Position numbers and translations under genes: made by a program. From assembly GCF_023973165.1 (NCBI RefSeq), contig NZ_CP099547.1, forward strand, positions 124,001-188,000: a stretch of 64,000 nt of DNA, written 5' to 3'. Each line of letters begins with the position of its first letter. Position 1 is the stretch's first letter. Origin of the DNA: Arcanobacterium pinnipediorum. Lineage in GTDB: Bacteria; Actinomycetota; Actinomycetes; Actinomycetales; Actinomycetaceae. Shown piece by piece: positions 34,666 to 44,367 of this stretch. A model generated the notes under the pieces. It did no database searches and was not told the origin of the DNA. It saw only the letters and a list, made by a program, of their open reading frames with translations.

Positions 34666-35958
34666 GTGAGTAAAAATGTTGAGAAAGTGCGTCTACCGCG
34701 CGAAATCTGGGTGATTGTTGCAGCGTCGGTTGCAATTTCGTTGGGCTATGGAATCGTTGCCCCGGTCTTGCCGCGGTTCGCTATCCAGTTCGGGGTAACG
34801 ACGACGGCGGCCACTTTAGTTGTGTCCGCATTCGCTTTCACCCGACTTATTTTTGCTCCAGCAGCTGGGCGCTTGTCTGGGCGTCTCGGGGAACGCCGAC
34901 TGTACTTGCTCGGTATTTTCATTGTTGCTATCTCCTCAGCTGCTAGCGCGGGCTCGCAAGCATACTGGCATTTGTTGATTCTGCGCGGTGTGGGTGGTTT
35001 TGGTTCGGTAATGTTTTCGGTTGCAGCGATGTCGCTGGTAATCCAGTTGGCTCCGCCCAATGCGCGCGGGCGCGCCTCGGCAGCGTTCGGTGGTGGGTTC
35101 CTTATCGGTAATATTGCTGGCCCAGCCTTGGGGGCGTTGATCGCGCCACTAGGCTATCGGTGGCCGTTCATGATCTATGCGGTGATGTTGTTAATCGCGA
35201 TGGCGATCGTTGCCTACGAAATTCCTGCTGATGGGCATCGGCGTCGTCAGTGGCGGAAAATTTTATTCAAGCGCTCTGGCGGCAAAGCCCAAGCTCCGCG
35301 CGCTGCGGAGGTGTTTCCTAAAGTTGCGCCCACGGTTATGGTGCCTAACTCAACTGACCGCGGCGTGCTAACTATCGCTGGGGCGTTTGAGCATCGACGC
35401 TTCCCGCTCGTGTTAGGCACTGCATTCGTTCAAGGCTGGGCCAATATGGGTATGCGTGTTGCGGTGGTTCCTCTTCTAGCGGGCACGATTATGGTTGGCC
35501 CGCACTGGCTGCCGGCGGGCGACTGGCTGGCTGGCGGTGCAATGACGGCCTTTGCTCTGGGTAATGTGGTGGCCTTGCTACGTGCCGGGCGCTGGGCAGA
35601 TCTCTATGGTCGCGCCAGCGTGACGATTTGGGGTTTGCTGATCTCAGGCGTATTTACGATTGCGCTCGGTTTTTCACTCACGACGGTGACATTCATTGCC
35701 CTGTGTTTCTTCGGTGGTATTGGCGCTGGTTTTATTCAGCCGGCTCAACAAGGAGCAGTTGCGGACATCATCGGTGATCGGCAAGGCGGATCGGTGGTCT
35801 CCTTCTTCCAGCAGTTCACCGATTTCGGCACTATTCTCGGCCCGATTATCGCCGGGCTGATCATCGACTATTCGGGTTATCTTGCCGCATATATTGTTGG
35901 CGGTAGTGTTTTGATCATCGCTGGGTTGGCATGGATCTTCTTCGATTCAGAAAAATGA
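34666..35958 (+). CDS. MFS transporter
   Basis: A 430-residue major facilitator with 12 predicted helices. The usual motif A is present in modified form between helices 2 and 3 (GRLSGRLGERRLYLLG), and a second copy lies between helices 8 and 9 (LRAGRWADLYGRASVTIWG). A central cytoplasmic loop of about 60 residues splits the halves. GTG 34666 (VSKNVEKVRLPREIW) is preferred because the frame upstream has no hydrophobic sense and overlaps the divergent gene. Drug or metabolite efflux is the most common role of such proteins; the substrate is not evident. Confidence 0.85.
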   Translation: MSKNVEKVRLPREIWVIVAASVAISLGYGIVAPVLPRFAIQFGVTTTAATLVVSAFAFTRLIFAPAAGRLSGRLGERRLYLLGIFIVAISSAASAGSQAYWHLLILRGVGGFGSVMFSVAAMSLVIQLAPPNARGRASAAFGGGFLIGNIAGPALGALIAPLGYRWPFMIYAVMLLIAMAIVAYEIPADGHRRRQWRKILFKRSGGKAQAPRAAEVFPKVAPTVMVPNSTDRGVLTIAGAFEHRRFPLVLGTAFVQGWANMGMRVAVVPLLAGTIMVGPHWLPAGDWLAGGAMTAFALGNVVALLRAGRWADLYGRASVTIWGLLISGVFTIALGFSLTTVTFIALCFFGGIGAGFIQPAQQGAVADIIGDRQGGSVVSFFQQFTDFGTILGPIIAGLIIDYSGYLAAYIVGGSVLIIAGLAWIFFDSEK

Positions 35959-36053
35959 CAAAATCGCCGAACCCGTGGGCTTTTCCGCACCGTTAAAAGA
36001 CCACATTTTGTGTGAGTGGAGTGGTGTTCGTGCAGGTAGCCAATCTCCTAGAC

Positions 36054-36059
36054 TATTCT
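36054..36059 (+). promoter_or_regulatory. -10 hexamer of the FemAB-type gene, leaderless type
   Basis: TATTCT ends six bases before ATG 36066 with no ribosome-binding site between. Confidence 0.5.
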
Positions 36060-36065
36060 TAAACT

Positions 36066-37067
36066 ATGTTTCTCGATATTAACGACGCGAACCAAACCCA
36101 ACGTTTTGATGATTTTATAGCTTCGAGCCCGCACGCTAACCTGTTGCAAACTCGTGCCTGGGCGCATGTGAAAGCCGGCTGGGATAGCCACTATTTCTAT
36201 CACGAAACTGACGGCGAAATCGATGCCACCCTTTCGGTTTTATCCATTATGGATTCACGGTTTGGCGCCCGGTTGTTTTACGCTCCGCGTGGCCCGGTCT
36301 GTGATTTGAACCAGATCGACGTCGTTACTAGCCTTATCGACGAAGCCGAAGCGTATGCTCGGGCCCACGAGGGTTTCTTGTTGCGAATTGATCCGAGCGT
36401 GGCTGATGATGAAGGTTTGCGTCAGGCCTACGCTCAAGCCGGGTATCCGTTCCAGCGTGAGGATGCCAATACCACTCAGCCACTGATGAGCCTGGTGTTG
36501 GATATCAATGGACGCAATCGGGAAGAGTTGTTGGCGGCGTTGTCGAAGAACACTCGGAAAAATGTGCGTAAGTCTTACCGGCTTGGGGTTACTAACCGCG
36601 TGGGTGGGCGTGAGGATCTGCCGGAGTTTTATCGTCTTTTTGAGATGATGAATCAACATCACGGGATTTCGTATCGGCCCTATAGTTATTTTGAGCGGCT
36701 CTATGATGCCTTTGAAGATCGGGTTCGACTGAGCTTTTCGATGTTTGAAGGACGAGCGATCACCACTTCGTTTTTGATTACGTTTAACGATACGGCCAAT
36801 GCCCTCTATGGCGCAGATTCTCACGAGTTCCAGGTGGGGCAGTCTTATCAGATCAACTATGAGGAAATATCGTATGCTGCTGAGCAGGGCTGCCGATACT
36901 ATGACATGGGCGGTATTTTCCATACGGATGAAGATAATGGGCTCTATCATTTCAAGCGCAAGTTCACCGAGGATAACGTTATTCACTGGATCGGGAATAT
37001 AGATCGCATTCTCGATGCCGAAAAATATGACCGGTTCCGGGAGTTGACTGGCCGGAAGGAAGACTGA
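36066..37067 (+). CDS. FemAB/FemX-type peptidoglycan bridge aminoacyltransferase
   Basis: A 333-residue protein with the double-GNAT fold of the FemABX family, which moves an amino acid from aminoacyl-tRNA to the lysine or ornithine side chain of lipid II. Visible family sequence: NLLQTRAWAHVKAGW at the start, LFYAPRGPVCDLN, LSKNTRKNVRKSYRLGV (about 157-173), and the C-terminal YYDMGGIFHTDEDNGLYHFKRKFT. No helical coiled-coil arm of the staphylococcal FemA type is seen. Its stop shares one base with the ATP-grasp gene, so the two act together, probably in building the cross-bridge. Confidence 0.88.
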   Translation: MFLDINDANQTQRFDDFIASSPHANLLQTRAWAHVKAGWDSHYFYHETDGEIDATLSVLSIMDSRFGARLFYAPRGPVCDLNQIDVVTSLIDEAEAYARAHEGFLLRIDPSVADDEGLRQAYAQAGYPFQREDANTTQPLMSLVLDINGRNREELLAALSKNTRKNVRKSYRLGVTNRVGGREDLPEFYRLFEMMNQHHGISYRPYSYFERLYDAFEDRVRLSFSMFEGRAITTSFLITFNDTANALYGADSHEFQVGQSYQINYEEISYAAEQGCRYYDMGGIFHTDEDNGLYHFKRKFTEDNVIHWIGNIDRILDAEKYDRFRELTGRKED

Positions 37068-38245
37068 TGGCTATTGTTCCGTTGATCTTGGGAACAGACG
37101 AGAATTCATACACTCAAGCTCGCGCCTACCATCAAGCCTACGGGCGCCAGGCGGTAGTGTGCGGCGCAGGTATTCTGGCGCCGTTTTACCACACCAAAAT
37201 TGCCCAGGTTCATGTTCGTTCCGGGTTTTCTGCTGATGTCGATATTTTTGCGGCGCTACTCAATGAGGTCTGGGCCAGCCGTGATAAAGACGTCGAGAAT
37301 TTCTTGATGATTGCCCCTACCGAAGAGTATCTTCACATGCTTTACCGGGCCCTAGATCTGCTAGATTTCTCGCCCGTGATGCCCTACCCGGATGCTCAGT
37401 TGGGCAGGGCGTTGATGGATAAAAGTTTCTTTTATGCGCGAATGGAAGAGTTGGGGATTGCCGTTCCTAAGACGCTGATTGCCGGTCCACATAACTATTC
37501 CTCGCAGGTCTTAGACGCAGAGCAGTTCATTAAAGCCGACGATTACGAGACGTTTAATTCTTTCGATTTCCCACAAAAACATAAAGGGTTTCATGCGCAC
37601 AATGCCGCTGAGGCCAAGGATTATCTGGCTGCGGTTTTCGCTTCGGGCTTTAGTGGAAACATGCTGGTGCAAACCTATATTTCGGGGGATAACACTCAAG
37701 AGTTTTCCGTCAATGGTTATCGTAGCCGCGATGGGCGCACGGTCTTTGTCCAAGCGCGCAGTGTGTTGACTGATACTCGGCCAATGTGGGTGGGCAACCA
37801 TTTATTGCTCACCGATACCGATCGCCCTGATTTGCAAGACTTGTGCCAACGTGCGGTAGATGGCTTGGGGTATGTCGGGTTTTTTAATATTGATTTCAAG
37901 GTTGATCTAGGAACAGATGTTCCTTATATGTTGGAGATGAATACGCGCTTGGGGCGCAGTTCCTATTATGGTTTGCTCAACGGCGTGAATTTTATCGACC
38001 ATGCGATTAGGGATGCTGAAGGTAGGGACTTCCCTAAGATTTCTCGGCAGCCGTTTTCGTGGATTACGGCGTTGCGTTCCCAAGTAGCCAACCAGCTCAC
38101 CGGCAGCGCGTTATCTTATTTTATGGACGCTACGCGCTATGAGAATACGGGCAATGCGCTCGATTATGGTTTCGACGACGATCCGATACGAATCCAACGG
38201 TTGGGCAAACTACGGGAAAACATTGGACGAACCTTAGGGTGGTAG
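37067..38245 (+). CDS. ATP-grasp ligase, probable peptidoglycan bridge carboxylate-amine ligase
   Basis: A 392-residue ATP-grasp protein. It has an N-terminal pre-ATP-grasp domain (LILGTDENSYTQARAYHQAYG), a central lid region (KSFFYARMEELGIAVPKTL), and a C-terminal catalytic segment with metal and ATP ligands (GFFNIDFKVD, then PYMLEMNTRLGRSSYY). The best-known analogue is D-aspartate ligase Asl of Enterococcus faecium, which attaches a D-amino acid to the lysine of the stem peptide. Coupling to a FemAB gene supports a bridge-forming job; D-Glu or D-Asp as substrate is inference. It is convergent with the prolyl oligopeptidase gene, seven bases away. Confidence 0.8.
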   Translation: MAIVPLILGTDENSYTQARAYHQAYGRQAVVCGAGILAPFYHTKIAQVHVRSGFSADVDIFAALLNEVWASRDKDVENFLMIAPTEEYLHMLYRALDLLDFSPVMPYPDAQLGRALMDKSFFYARMEELGIAVPKTLIAGPHNYSSQVLDAEQFIKADDYETFNSFDFPQKHKGFHAHNAAEAKDYLAAVFASGFSGNMLVQTYISGDNTQEFSVNGYRSRDGRTVFVQARSVLTDTRPMWVGNHLLLTDTDRPDLQDLCQRAVDGLGYVGFFNIDFKVDLGTDVPYMLEMNTRLGRSSYYGLLNGVNFIDHAIRDAEGRDFPKISRQPFSWITALRSQVANQLTGSALSYFMDATRYENTGNALDYGFDDDPIRIQRLGKLRENIGRTLGW

Positions 38246-38252
38246 CCCACGT

Positions 38253-40346
38253 TCACGGCGCGAGCACTGAATCGAGGTAGGAGAAGATTAGTGCCGTGAG
38301 AAGCGCGGTTTGTTTGATATCTGCTGCCCCGGCATGTCCGCCTTCAGTATTTTCGTGATAGTAGGCTTCAAAGCCAGCATCGCTTAGTTTTTGGAAGAAT
38401 TTTCGGGCGTGGCCTGGATGTACGCGATCATCGCGCGTTGAGGTGGTGATCAAAATGGGTGGGTAAGGTCCTTCGTGAACATTATGGTAGGGGGAGTAGT
38501 GCTTGAGGTATTCCCAATCATCAGTATCAGGGTTGCCGTATTCTGCCATCCAGGATGCTCCAGCTAGCAGATGGGAGAATCGTTTCATATCGAGAAGCGG
38601 GACGCGGCAGACGATAGCCCCGAAATGGTCAGGATAGGTGGTGTACATATTCCCCATCAGTAAACCGCCGTTCGATCCGCCGGTTGCGGCAAGCTGGGCA
38701 ACAGTTGTGATACCGCGAGCAACTAAATCGGCGGCAACGGCTGCGTGATCTTCATAGGCTTTGTGGCGGTTTTCGCGCAGTGCTGCTTGGTGCCAGCGCG
38801 GTCCGTATTCCCCGCCGCCGCGAATATTTGACAGCGCATAGACGTAGCCTTGTTCCAGCCACATCTTGCCGTAGGTGGAAATATAGGATGGCAGGCGCGA
38901 GACTTCGAATCCGCCATATCCATCGAGCAAAGTTCGGACGTTTTTCTTTCCAGCGATCGCATCGTGTGGGCCGACGACGAAGTATGGAATCTTGGTGCCG
39001 TCCGCTGATGTAGCCCAGTGTTGGGCAACGCCTAATCCAGAGTTATCGAACCGGTGGGGTGCTTGGCGTAGTTGTTTCATTGCCAGGCCATCTGGTGAAA
39101 CTGTGCCGTGGAAGAGGGTTGTTGGGTCGAGGAAGCCGGAGGCTATGATCCACACCTCATCGGATGTGTGGGAATCAACCGCGGCAATACTGGCGGTGGA
39201 AAACTCAGGTATCTGGGGGTGTAGTTCGAGGATGTGCCATTGTGAATCGGCGTAGTGAGCAAACCAGAACCGCCCGCGCACGTCGTCGAGCGTGGTGAAC
39301 ACGACCCCGGAAGCTACTGGGCTCACGCTCAATAGCGATGATGTCTCGTTGGGTTCATACATGAGGTGAATATCGTGTGGCGTCGGGCCAGATAGTGCGC
39401 TGGCGTAGTCGATTGCCAGGAGGCAACCAGCTGGATAGGTCTGCCCGTGGACTTCCCACGGATAGCGTAGTTCGGCAATAACCCAATTGCGTACGACGCT
39501 CACCATAGCTGAGCTGGGTAGTTTGATTGGCCGCAATGCTTCTGGTTCACCGTTCGCCAACTTGGCGATATCGACGTCGTAGACGATCGTATTTCTAAAA
39601 TCGGTGGCGCGTTGCGCGAGAAGCTTTTCGTGTCCGGGAGTGTGGTCGTAGGAGGCTGCGACGACGACGTCGTCGAACTCGCCGCGAATGATCTCGGTTG
39701 CGTCGGCTAGTTTTTCGCCGCGCGACCACAGGCGTGCCGAGATCGGGTAGCCAGAAGCAGTCACAGACTCGGCGCCAAAGTCGGCGCTAATAACCACTCT
39801 ATCGCGGTCCACCCAACGCATCGTGCCCTTGGAGTTGGGTTTAATAAAGGCTTGTTCTTCAGGGACGAACGAGCGGGTTGCGATATCGAATTCGCGCACG
39901 ACGTTGGTATCTGAGCCGCCCGGATGCAACGAAACTAGGGCGCGATCGTAGCTGGGGTAGAGTAGCTGGGCGCCACCGAATACCCATGATTCGTTCTCTT
40001 TTTTGCCTAGTTCGTCAATATCGAGCAAGATTTCCCACTCGGGTTCAGTTTCTGGTGAAACATAGGTGAGATAGTCGGCGGCTGGGGTGCGCCGCCACAG
40101 GCCGCGCGGATGATCGCCGTCGACGTAAAAATCGTAGACGAACTCCCCGCGCTGAATGCCGATAACAAGGTGGTCTTTTGCAGAAAGGATCTCATCGAGC
40201 TGGTTTTGGCGCGAGATGAACTCTGGGCCGGAGAAGTGTTGGATGGTGTGCTCAGATATAGTATTTGCCCACTGAAGGTTATCTGGGGAGAGGTCTTCTA
40301 GATAACGATAGGGATCGTTGGCTGTTGTCGAGTCGTTAATCTGCAT
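38253..40346 (-). CDS. prolyl oligopeptidase family serine peptidase (S9A)
   Basis: A 697-residue cytosolic peptidase. An N-terminal seven-bladed beta-propeller region (to about 430) is followed by an alpha/beta hydrolase domain with the triad: nucleophile Ser in ATGGSNGGLLMGN (near 560), Asp in TSTRDDRVHPGHARKF (near 645) and His in ENTEGGHAGAADI (near 678). The start MQINDSTTANDPYRYLEDL lacks a signal peptide, and AAAGG lies upstream of the ATG at 40346. It probably degrades short proline-containing peptides. It is a single minus-strand gene. Confidence 0.93.
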   Translation of the reverse strand: MQINDSTTANDPYRYLEDLSPDNLQWANTISEHTIQHFSGPEFISRQNQLDEILSAKDHLVIGIQRGEFVYDFYVDGDHPRGLWRRTPAADYLTYVSPETEPEWEILLDIDELGKKENESWVFGGAQLLYPSYDRALVSLHPGGSDTNVVREFDIATRSFVPEEQAFIKPNSKGTMRWVDRDRVVISADFGAESVTASGYPISARLWSRGEKLADATEIIRGEFDDVVVAASYDHTPGHEKLLAQRATDFRNTIVYDVDIAKLANGEPEALRPIKLPSSAMVSVVRNWVIAELRYPWEVHGQTYPAGCLLAIDYASALSGPTPHDIHLMYEPNETSSLLSVSPVASGVVFTTLDDVRGRFWFAHYADSQWHILELHPQIPEFSTASIAAVDSHTSDEVWIIASGFLDPTTLFHGTVSPDGLAMKQLRQAPHRFDNSGLGVAQHWATSADGTKIPYFVVGPHDAIAGKKNVRTLLDGYGGFEVSRLPSYISTYGKMWLEQGYVYALSNIRGGGEYGPRWHQAALRENRHKAYEDHAAVAADLVARGITTVAQLAATGGSNGGLLMGNMYTTYPDHFGAIVCRVPLLDMKRFSHLLAGASWMAEYGNPDTDDWEYLKHYSPYHNVHEGPYPPILITTSTRDDRVHPGHARKFFQKLSDAGFEAYYHENTEGGHAGAADIKQTALLTALIFSYLDSVLAP

Positions 40347-40583
40347 GTTGCTTTACCTTTCTGCTGAGTCAAAGTATATCGCACCGGCGTTGGGGGCCAT
40401 GTCTTCACGCCTGATTCGCTCTGAGCGCAGATGGTGGCACGAATCATTTTGCGGGCGGTGTAGCTGCCGCGATCCGCCGGTGGTAGCGCAGATATCAAAT
40501 GGTGCAAGTGTTGATATAGCAATGTTTTACGGAATGTGGTTATGTGGAATGGAAGTGGTGGGAATAAAAAACGGTTCACCGAA
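40347..40583. other. gene-free upstream region of dnaK
   Basis: The interval between the prolyl oligopeptidase start and the HAIR operator holds no credible gene. It contains the ribosome-binding site of the peptidase at its left edge; I see no other element in it. Confidence 0.5.
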
Positions 40584-40604
40584 GTTGAGTAGAGCAGACT
40601 CAAG
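40584..40604. promoter_or_regulatory. HAIR operator of the dnaK operon (HspR site)
   Basis: GTTGAGT-N7-ACTCAAG, one base from the HAIR consensus CTTGAGT-N7-ACTCAAG. TTGAGT within it can serve as the -35 box, so HspR binding would block RNA polymerase. It lies 100 bp before the dnaK ATG. hspR is the fourth gene of the operon, which gives negative autoregulation. Confidence 0.93.
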
Positions 40605-40703
40605 AATGAATTAGTCAACTGGACATAAGTTCGTTACTGGTGCACACTTGAGAGGTAGAAGATGTGAACAGCGCATAGCGCTAACAGATAAGGAGACAAT
40701 TCC

Positions 40704-42554
40704 ATGGCACGAGCAGTGGGTATTGACCTAGGAACAACAAACTCGGTCGTCACCGTCCTTGAAGGCGGCGAACCAACCGTTATCGCAAACGCAGAAGGTA
40801 TGCGTACCACCCCATCAGTAGTGGGCTTTTCTAAGACTGGTGAAGTTCTTGTCGGTGAAATCGCAAAGCGTCAGGCAGTAAACAACGTCGAACGCACTAT
40901 TTCGTCCGTCAAGCGCCACATGGGCGAAGATTGGTCGATTGACATCGACGAAAAGACCTACACCCCGCAACAGATTTCCGCATTTATCTTACAGAAATTG
41001 AAGAAGGATGCAGAATCCTATTTGGGCGATACCGTGACCGATGCGGTTATCACCGTCCCGGCATACTTCAACGATGCACAGCGCCAGGCAACCAAAGATG
41101 CCGGCCAGATCGCTGGCCTAAACGTCCAGCGCATCGTCAACGAGCCAACCGCAGCGGCTCTGGCTTACGGGCTTGAAAAAGGTAAGGAAGATGAGCTCAT
41201 CCTCGTCTTCGATCTCGGCGGTGGAACATTCGATGTCTCCCTCCTCGAAGTAGGCAAAGACGAAGATGGTTTTTCCACCATCCAGGTTCGGGCAACCTCG
41301 GGCGATAACAAGCTCGGTGGCGATGATTGGGATCAGCGCATCATCGACTGGCTCGTCACCCAGGTAAAGAACAACCACGGCGTTGACCTATCCAAGGATA
41401 AGGTTGCACTCCAGCGGTTGAAGGAAGCTGCAGAGCAGGCAAAGAAGGAACTTTCTTCGGCCACCTCCACCAACATCAACTTGCAGTACCTGTCGATGTC
41501 AGAAAACGGTCCACTCCACCTCGATGAGCGCCTCACCCGCGCAGCCTTCGAAGAAATGACCAAAGATCTGCTCGAACGAACCAAGTCTCCATTCAAGAAG
41601 GTTATCGAAGATGCCGATGTGAAGATCTCCGAGATCGATCACGTCGTCCTCGTTGGTGGCTCAACCCGTATGCCAGCTGTGACCGAAGTAGTCAAAGAAC
41701 TCACCGGCGGTAAGGAACCAAACAAGGGCGTAAACCCAGATGAGGTTGTTGCTGTAGGTGCAGCTCTCCAAGCAGGCGTACTAGCTGGAGATCGCACCGA
41801 TGTTTTGCTCATCGACGTCACCCCACTATCCCTTGGTATCGAAACCCTCGGTGGGCGGATGGCAACCATGATCGAGCGCAACACCGCAATTCCAACCAAG
41901 AGCTCCCAAGTCTTCTCAACCGCAGAAGATAACCAGCCTTCGGTTCTCATTCAGGTCTACCAAGGCGAACGTCCATTCGCCCGCGACAACAAGCTCCTTG
42001 GCACCTTCGAATTAGGTGGTATCGCTCCAGCTCCACGCGGACGCCCACAAATCGATGTCACATTCGATATTGACGCCAACGGTATCGTCCATGTCTCAGC
42101 TAAGGATCTGGGCACCGGCAAGGAACAGTCGGTTACCATCACCGGCGGTTCGGCGCTGTCGAAGGAAGATATCGAGCGCATGGTTAAAGAAGCAGAAGAG
42201 CACGCTGCCGAAGATGCTAAGCGCAAGGAAGAAGCCGATATCCGTAACACTGCAGAACAGCAAGTTTACAGCATCGAGCAGGTCCTAAAGGACAACGAAG
42301 ACAAGCTCGATGATGCCGTAACAACCGAAGTGCGCACTGCTGTTGAAGCTCTCAACGAAGCACTCAAGGGCGAAGATATTCAAGCCATCAAGTCTGCTTC
42401 TGAAGAGCTAAACACCAAGGCACAAAAGATCGGTGAAGCACTCTACGCACAAGCTCAAGCCGAGCAAGCCAACGCTGGTGCCACTGAGCAAGGTCCTCAA
42501 GGCGACGATGACGTCATCGATGCTGAGATCGTAGACGACAACGACTCCAAGTGA
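40704..42554 (+). CDS. dnaK: chaperone DnaK (Hsp70)
   Basis: A 616-residue Hsp70. The ATPase domain (1-370) starts [14 protein letters not shown] and has [38 protein letters not shown] and [12 protein letters not shown]; the interdomain linker [16 protein letters not shown] and substrate-binding domain follow, ending in an acidic tail ([17 protein letters not shown]). AAGGAGA precedes the ATG. It folds and protects proteins with GrpE and DnaJ, and in actinobacteria also acts as corepressor of HspR. A strong hairpin follows at 42566-42592. Confidence 0.98.
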   Translation: MARAVGIDLGTTNSVVTVLEGGEPTVIANAEGMRTTPSVVGFSKTGEVLVGEIAKRQAVNNVERTISSVKRHMGEDWSIDIDEKTYTPQQISAFILQKLKKDAESYLGDTVTDAVITVPAYFNDAQRQATKDAGQIAGLNVQRIVNEPTAAALAYGLEKGKEDELILVFDLGGGTFDVSLLEVGKDEDGFSTIQVRATSGDNKLGGDDWDQRIIDWLVTQVKNNHGVDLSKDKVALQRLKEAAEQAKKELSSATSTNINLQYLSMSENGPLHLDERLTRAAFEEMTKDLLERTKSPFKKVIEDADVKISEIDHVVLVGGSTRMPAVTEVVKELTGGKEPNKGVNPDEVVAVGAALQAGVLAGDRTDVLLIDVTPLSLGIETLGGRMATMIERNTAIPTKSSQVFSTAEDNQPSVLIQVYQGERPFARDNKLLGTFELGGIAPAPRGRPQIDVTFDIDANGIVHVSAKDLGTGKEQSVTITGGSALSKEDIERMVKEAEEHAAEDAKRKEEADIRNTAEQQVYSIEQVLKDNEDKLDDAVTTEVRTAVEALNEALKGEDIQAIKSASEELNTKAQKIGEALYAQAQAEQANAGATEQGPQGDDDVIDAEIVDDNDSK

Positions 42555-42565
42555 TAGCCGTATCC

Positions 42566-42592
42566 GGGGGCCGCGGTATCATCGCGGCCCCC
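42566..42592 (+). other. GC-rich hairpin between dnaK and grpE
   Basis: A perfect 10-bp stem (GGGGGCCGCG with CGCGGCCCCC) and a seven-base loop lie 12 bases after the dnaK stop, with no U-tract. It is likely an attenuator, processing or 3'-protection element that makes dnaK mRNA more abundant than the downstream genes. Confidence 0.7.
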
Positions 42593-42629
42593 GCACGCTA
42601 CATATATCACGAGAAAAAGAGGAACAATA

Positions 42630-43250
42630 ATGGTAGATGAACCACTCAACCCACACTCCCAGTCCGAAGATGATCAACAGCTAGAGCATAACGAGGCGGC
42701 AGACCAAACCACCGAACCTGCAGCTCAACCAACTGAGGAAACAAGCCAACCCGAGCCAGGAATCAGCGCGGTCGAAGATGGCGAACCAGAGTTATCACAA
42801 GCAGATCAAGCACTGCTTAAAGTGGCAGAACTTGAAGAACAACTTGCCCGCCGCAATGCAGATTTATATAACTTGCGCCAAGAATACAACGGTTACGTTA
42901 AGCGTTCCAAAGCCGATGGCATCATGCAATACGAAGCAGGAGTCAACAAAGTTCTCGACATACTCCTACCCGTACTTGACGATGCTGCCTTAGCGCGCCT
43001 TCATGGCGATCTGGAAGGCCCAACTGGTGCAATTATCACCAAGTTAGAATCAACGCTGGAAACCAATTTCAAGCTTGAGCGCTTTGGCGCCGAAGGCGAT
43101 CTGTTTGATCCCAACCTCCACGAAGCACTCATGGCTACCACCTCTAGTGACGTCGAAGAAGAACAGATCAGCCAGCTTATTCAACCCGGATACAAGGTCG
43201 GCGAACGTATCTTGCGTCCGGCGCGCGTCGGCGTCGTCAAACCAGAGTAA
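42630..43250 (+). CDS. grpE: nucleotide exchange factor GrpE
   Basis: A 206-residue cochaperone that speeds ADP release from DnaK. A disordered, Glu/Gln/Pro-rich N-terminus of about 60 residues precedes the long dimerising helix (KVAELEEQLARRNADLYNLRQEYNGYVKRSKAD) and the beta-domain (FGAEGDLFDPNLHEALMA, ending GYKVGERILRPARVGV). AAAAAGAGGAAC precedes the ATG. It is second in the heat-shock operon. Confidence 0.96.
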   Translation: MVDEPLNPHSQSEDDQQLEHNEAADQTTEPAAQPTEETSQPEPGISAVEDGEPELSQADQALLKVAELEEQLARRNADLYNLRQEYNGYVKRSKADGIMQYEAGVNKVLDILLPVLDDAALARLHGDLEGPTGAIITKLESTLETNFKLERFGAEGDLFDPNLHEALMATTSSDVEEEQISQLIQPGYKVGERILRPARVGVVKPE

Positions 43251-43319
43251 TTTCAAGCTAAAGAACCCAACCTACGTTGAACTACACAACCAAAGTACAC
43301 CTGTGAGGAGGTGAGGACT

Positions 43320-44309
43320 ATGGCAAGTCAAGATTGGATGAACAAAGATTTCTATGCGGCCCTTGGAGTTTCCAAGAATGCAAGCACCGAAGAAATCAAA
43401 AACGCATACCGTAAACTTGCGCGAAAATACCATCCAGATCGCAACCCGGGAGATACCGGCGCAGAAGCAAAATTCAAAGATATTTCCGAAGCATACAGCG
43501 TGCTCAAAGACGACCAAGAGCGCAAACAATATGACGCGATTCGCTCAATGTCTGGCGGGGCACGGTTTACCCCCGGATCTGGTGGCGGCTTCGAAGATAT
43601 TTTCTCTGGAGTTTTCGGGCAAGGCGCCCGCGGCGGAGCACAGTATAGCTCGATGGGTGACACCCCCGGATTTGAAGATATTTTAAAAAACATGTTCGGC
43701 CAAGGAGCACCACACCCCAACGGACCATCCGGATTCGGCGGGTTCGGGCGTCGGCCAGAACGCGGCCAAGACGTCAAAGCCTCAGCAAAACTGACGTTCC
43801 GTCAAGCTGTTGATGGTGCAACCATAACCCTGAATATCAACGGTAAACCAGTAACTGCCCGCATCCCGAAGGGCGTTGCGAGCGGGCAAAAAATTCGCCT
43901 GAAAGGCAAAGGCAATCCAGGCTCCAACGGTGGCCAAAACGGCGATCTACTTGTCGAAGTCACTGTAGAGACCCATCCGGTTTATGAACTCCACGGACAC
44001 GATGTTCACCTCACCGTGCCAGTATCATTCGATGAAGCAGCACTAGGTGCCGTGATCGATGTGCCCGTCATTGATGGTGAATCAGTGAAAGTAAAGATCC
44101 CGGCAGGATCGTCGTCTGGAAAGAAAATGCGCGTACGTGCCAAAGGCCTCCAAGGAGCTAACGGAGTCGTTGGCGATATGTTCGTTCATCTCACCATCAA
44201 CGTTCCAGAAGAGCTACCTGACCAGGCTCGCCGCGCCGTCGAAGAATATCGCACAGCGATGCAAGATCACGATCCGCGCGCAGAATTTACTAAGATGGCT
44301 CATATCTAA
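43320..44309 (+). CDS. dnaJ: DnaJ-type cochaperone without zinc finger (class B)
   Basis: A 329-residue protein. The J domain (about 8-75) has the HPD motif in KYHPDRNPG; a Gly/Phe-rich linker (85-140) with two FEDI(L)xxxFGQGA repeats follows, then two C-terminal beta-sandwich domains ([20 protein letters not shown] onward). The protein has no cysteine, so the four CxxCxGxG zinc repeats of classical DnaJ are absent. ATG 43320 is preferred over GTG 43311, since AGGAGG lies eight bases upstream of it. It stimulates DnaK ATPase; a hairpin separates it from hspR. Confidence 0.94.
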   Translation: MASQDWMNKDFYAALGVSKNASTEEIKNAYRKLARKYHPDRNPGDTGAEAKFKDISEAYSVLKDDQERKQYDAIRSMSGGARFTPGSGGGFEDIFSGVFGQGARGGAQYSSMGDTPGFEDILKNMFGQGAPHPNGPSGFGGFGRRPERGQDVKASAKLTFRQAVDGATITLNINGKPVTARIPKGVASGQKIRLKGKGNPGSNGGQNGDLLVEVTVETHPVYELHGHDVHLTVPVSFDEAALGAVIDVPVIDGESVKVKIPAGSSSGKKMRVRAKGLQGANGVVGDMFVHLTINVPEELPDQARRAVEEYRTAMQDHDPRAEFTKMAHI

Positions 44310-44317
44310 CCAAATCT

Positions 44318-44341
44318 GCCCGCCGCGCACTCGCGGCGGGC
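44318..44341 (+). other. GC-rich hairpin between dnaJ and hspR
   Basis: A perfect 10-bp stem (GCCCGCCGCG with CGCGGCGGGC) and a four-base loop lie eight bases after the dnaJ stop. No U-tract follows, so it may reduce rather than stop transcription into hspR. Confidence 0.7.
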
Positions 44342-44367
44342 GCACAATCCACTAGGAGGTGGGCACG

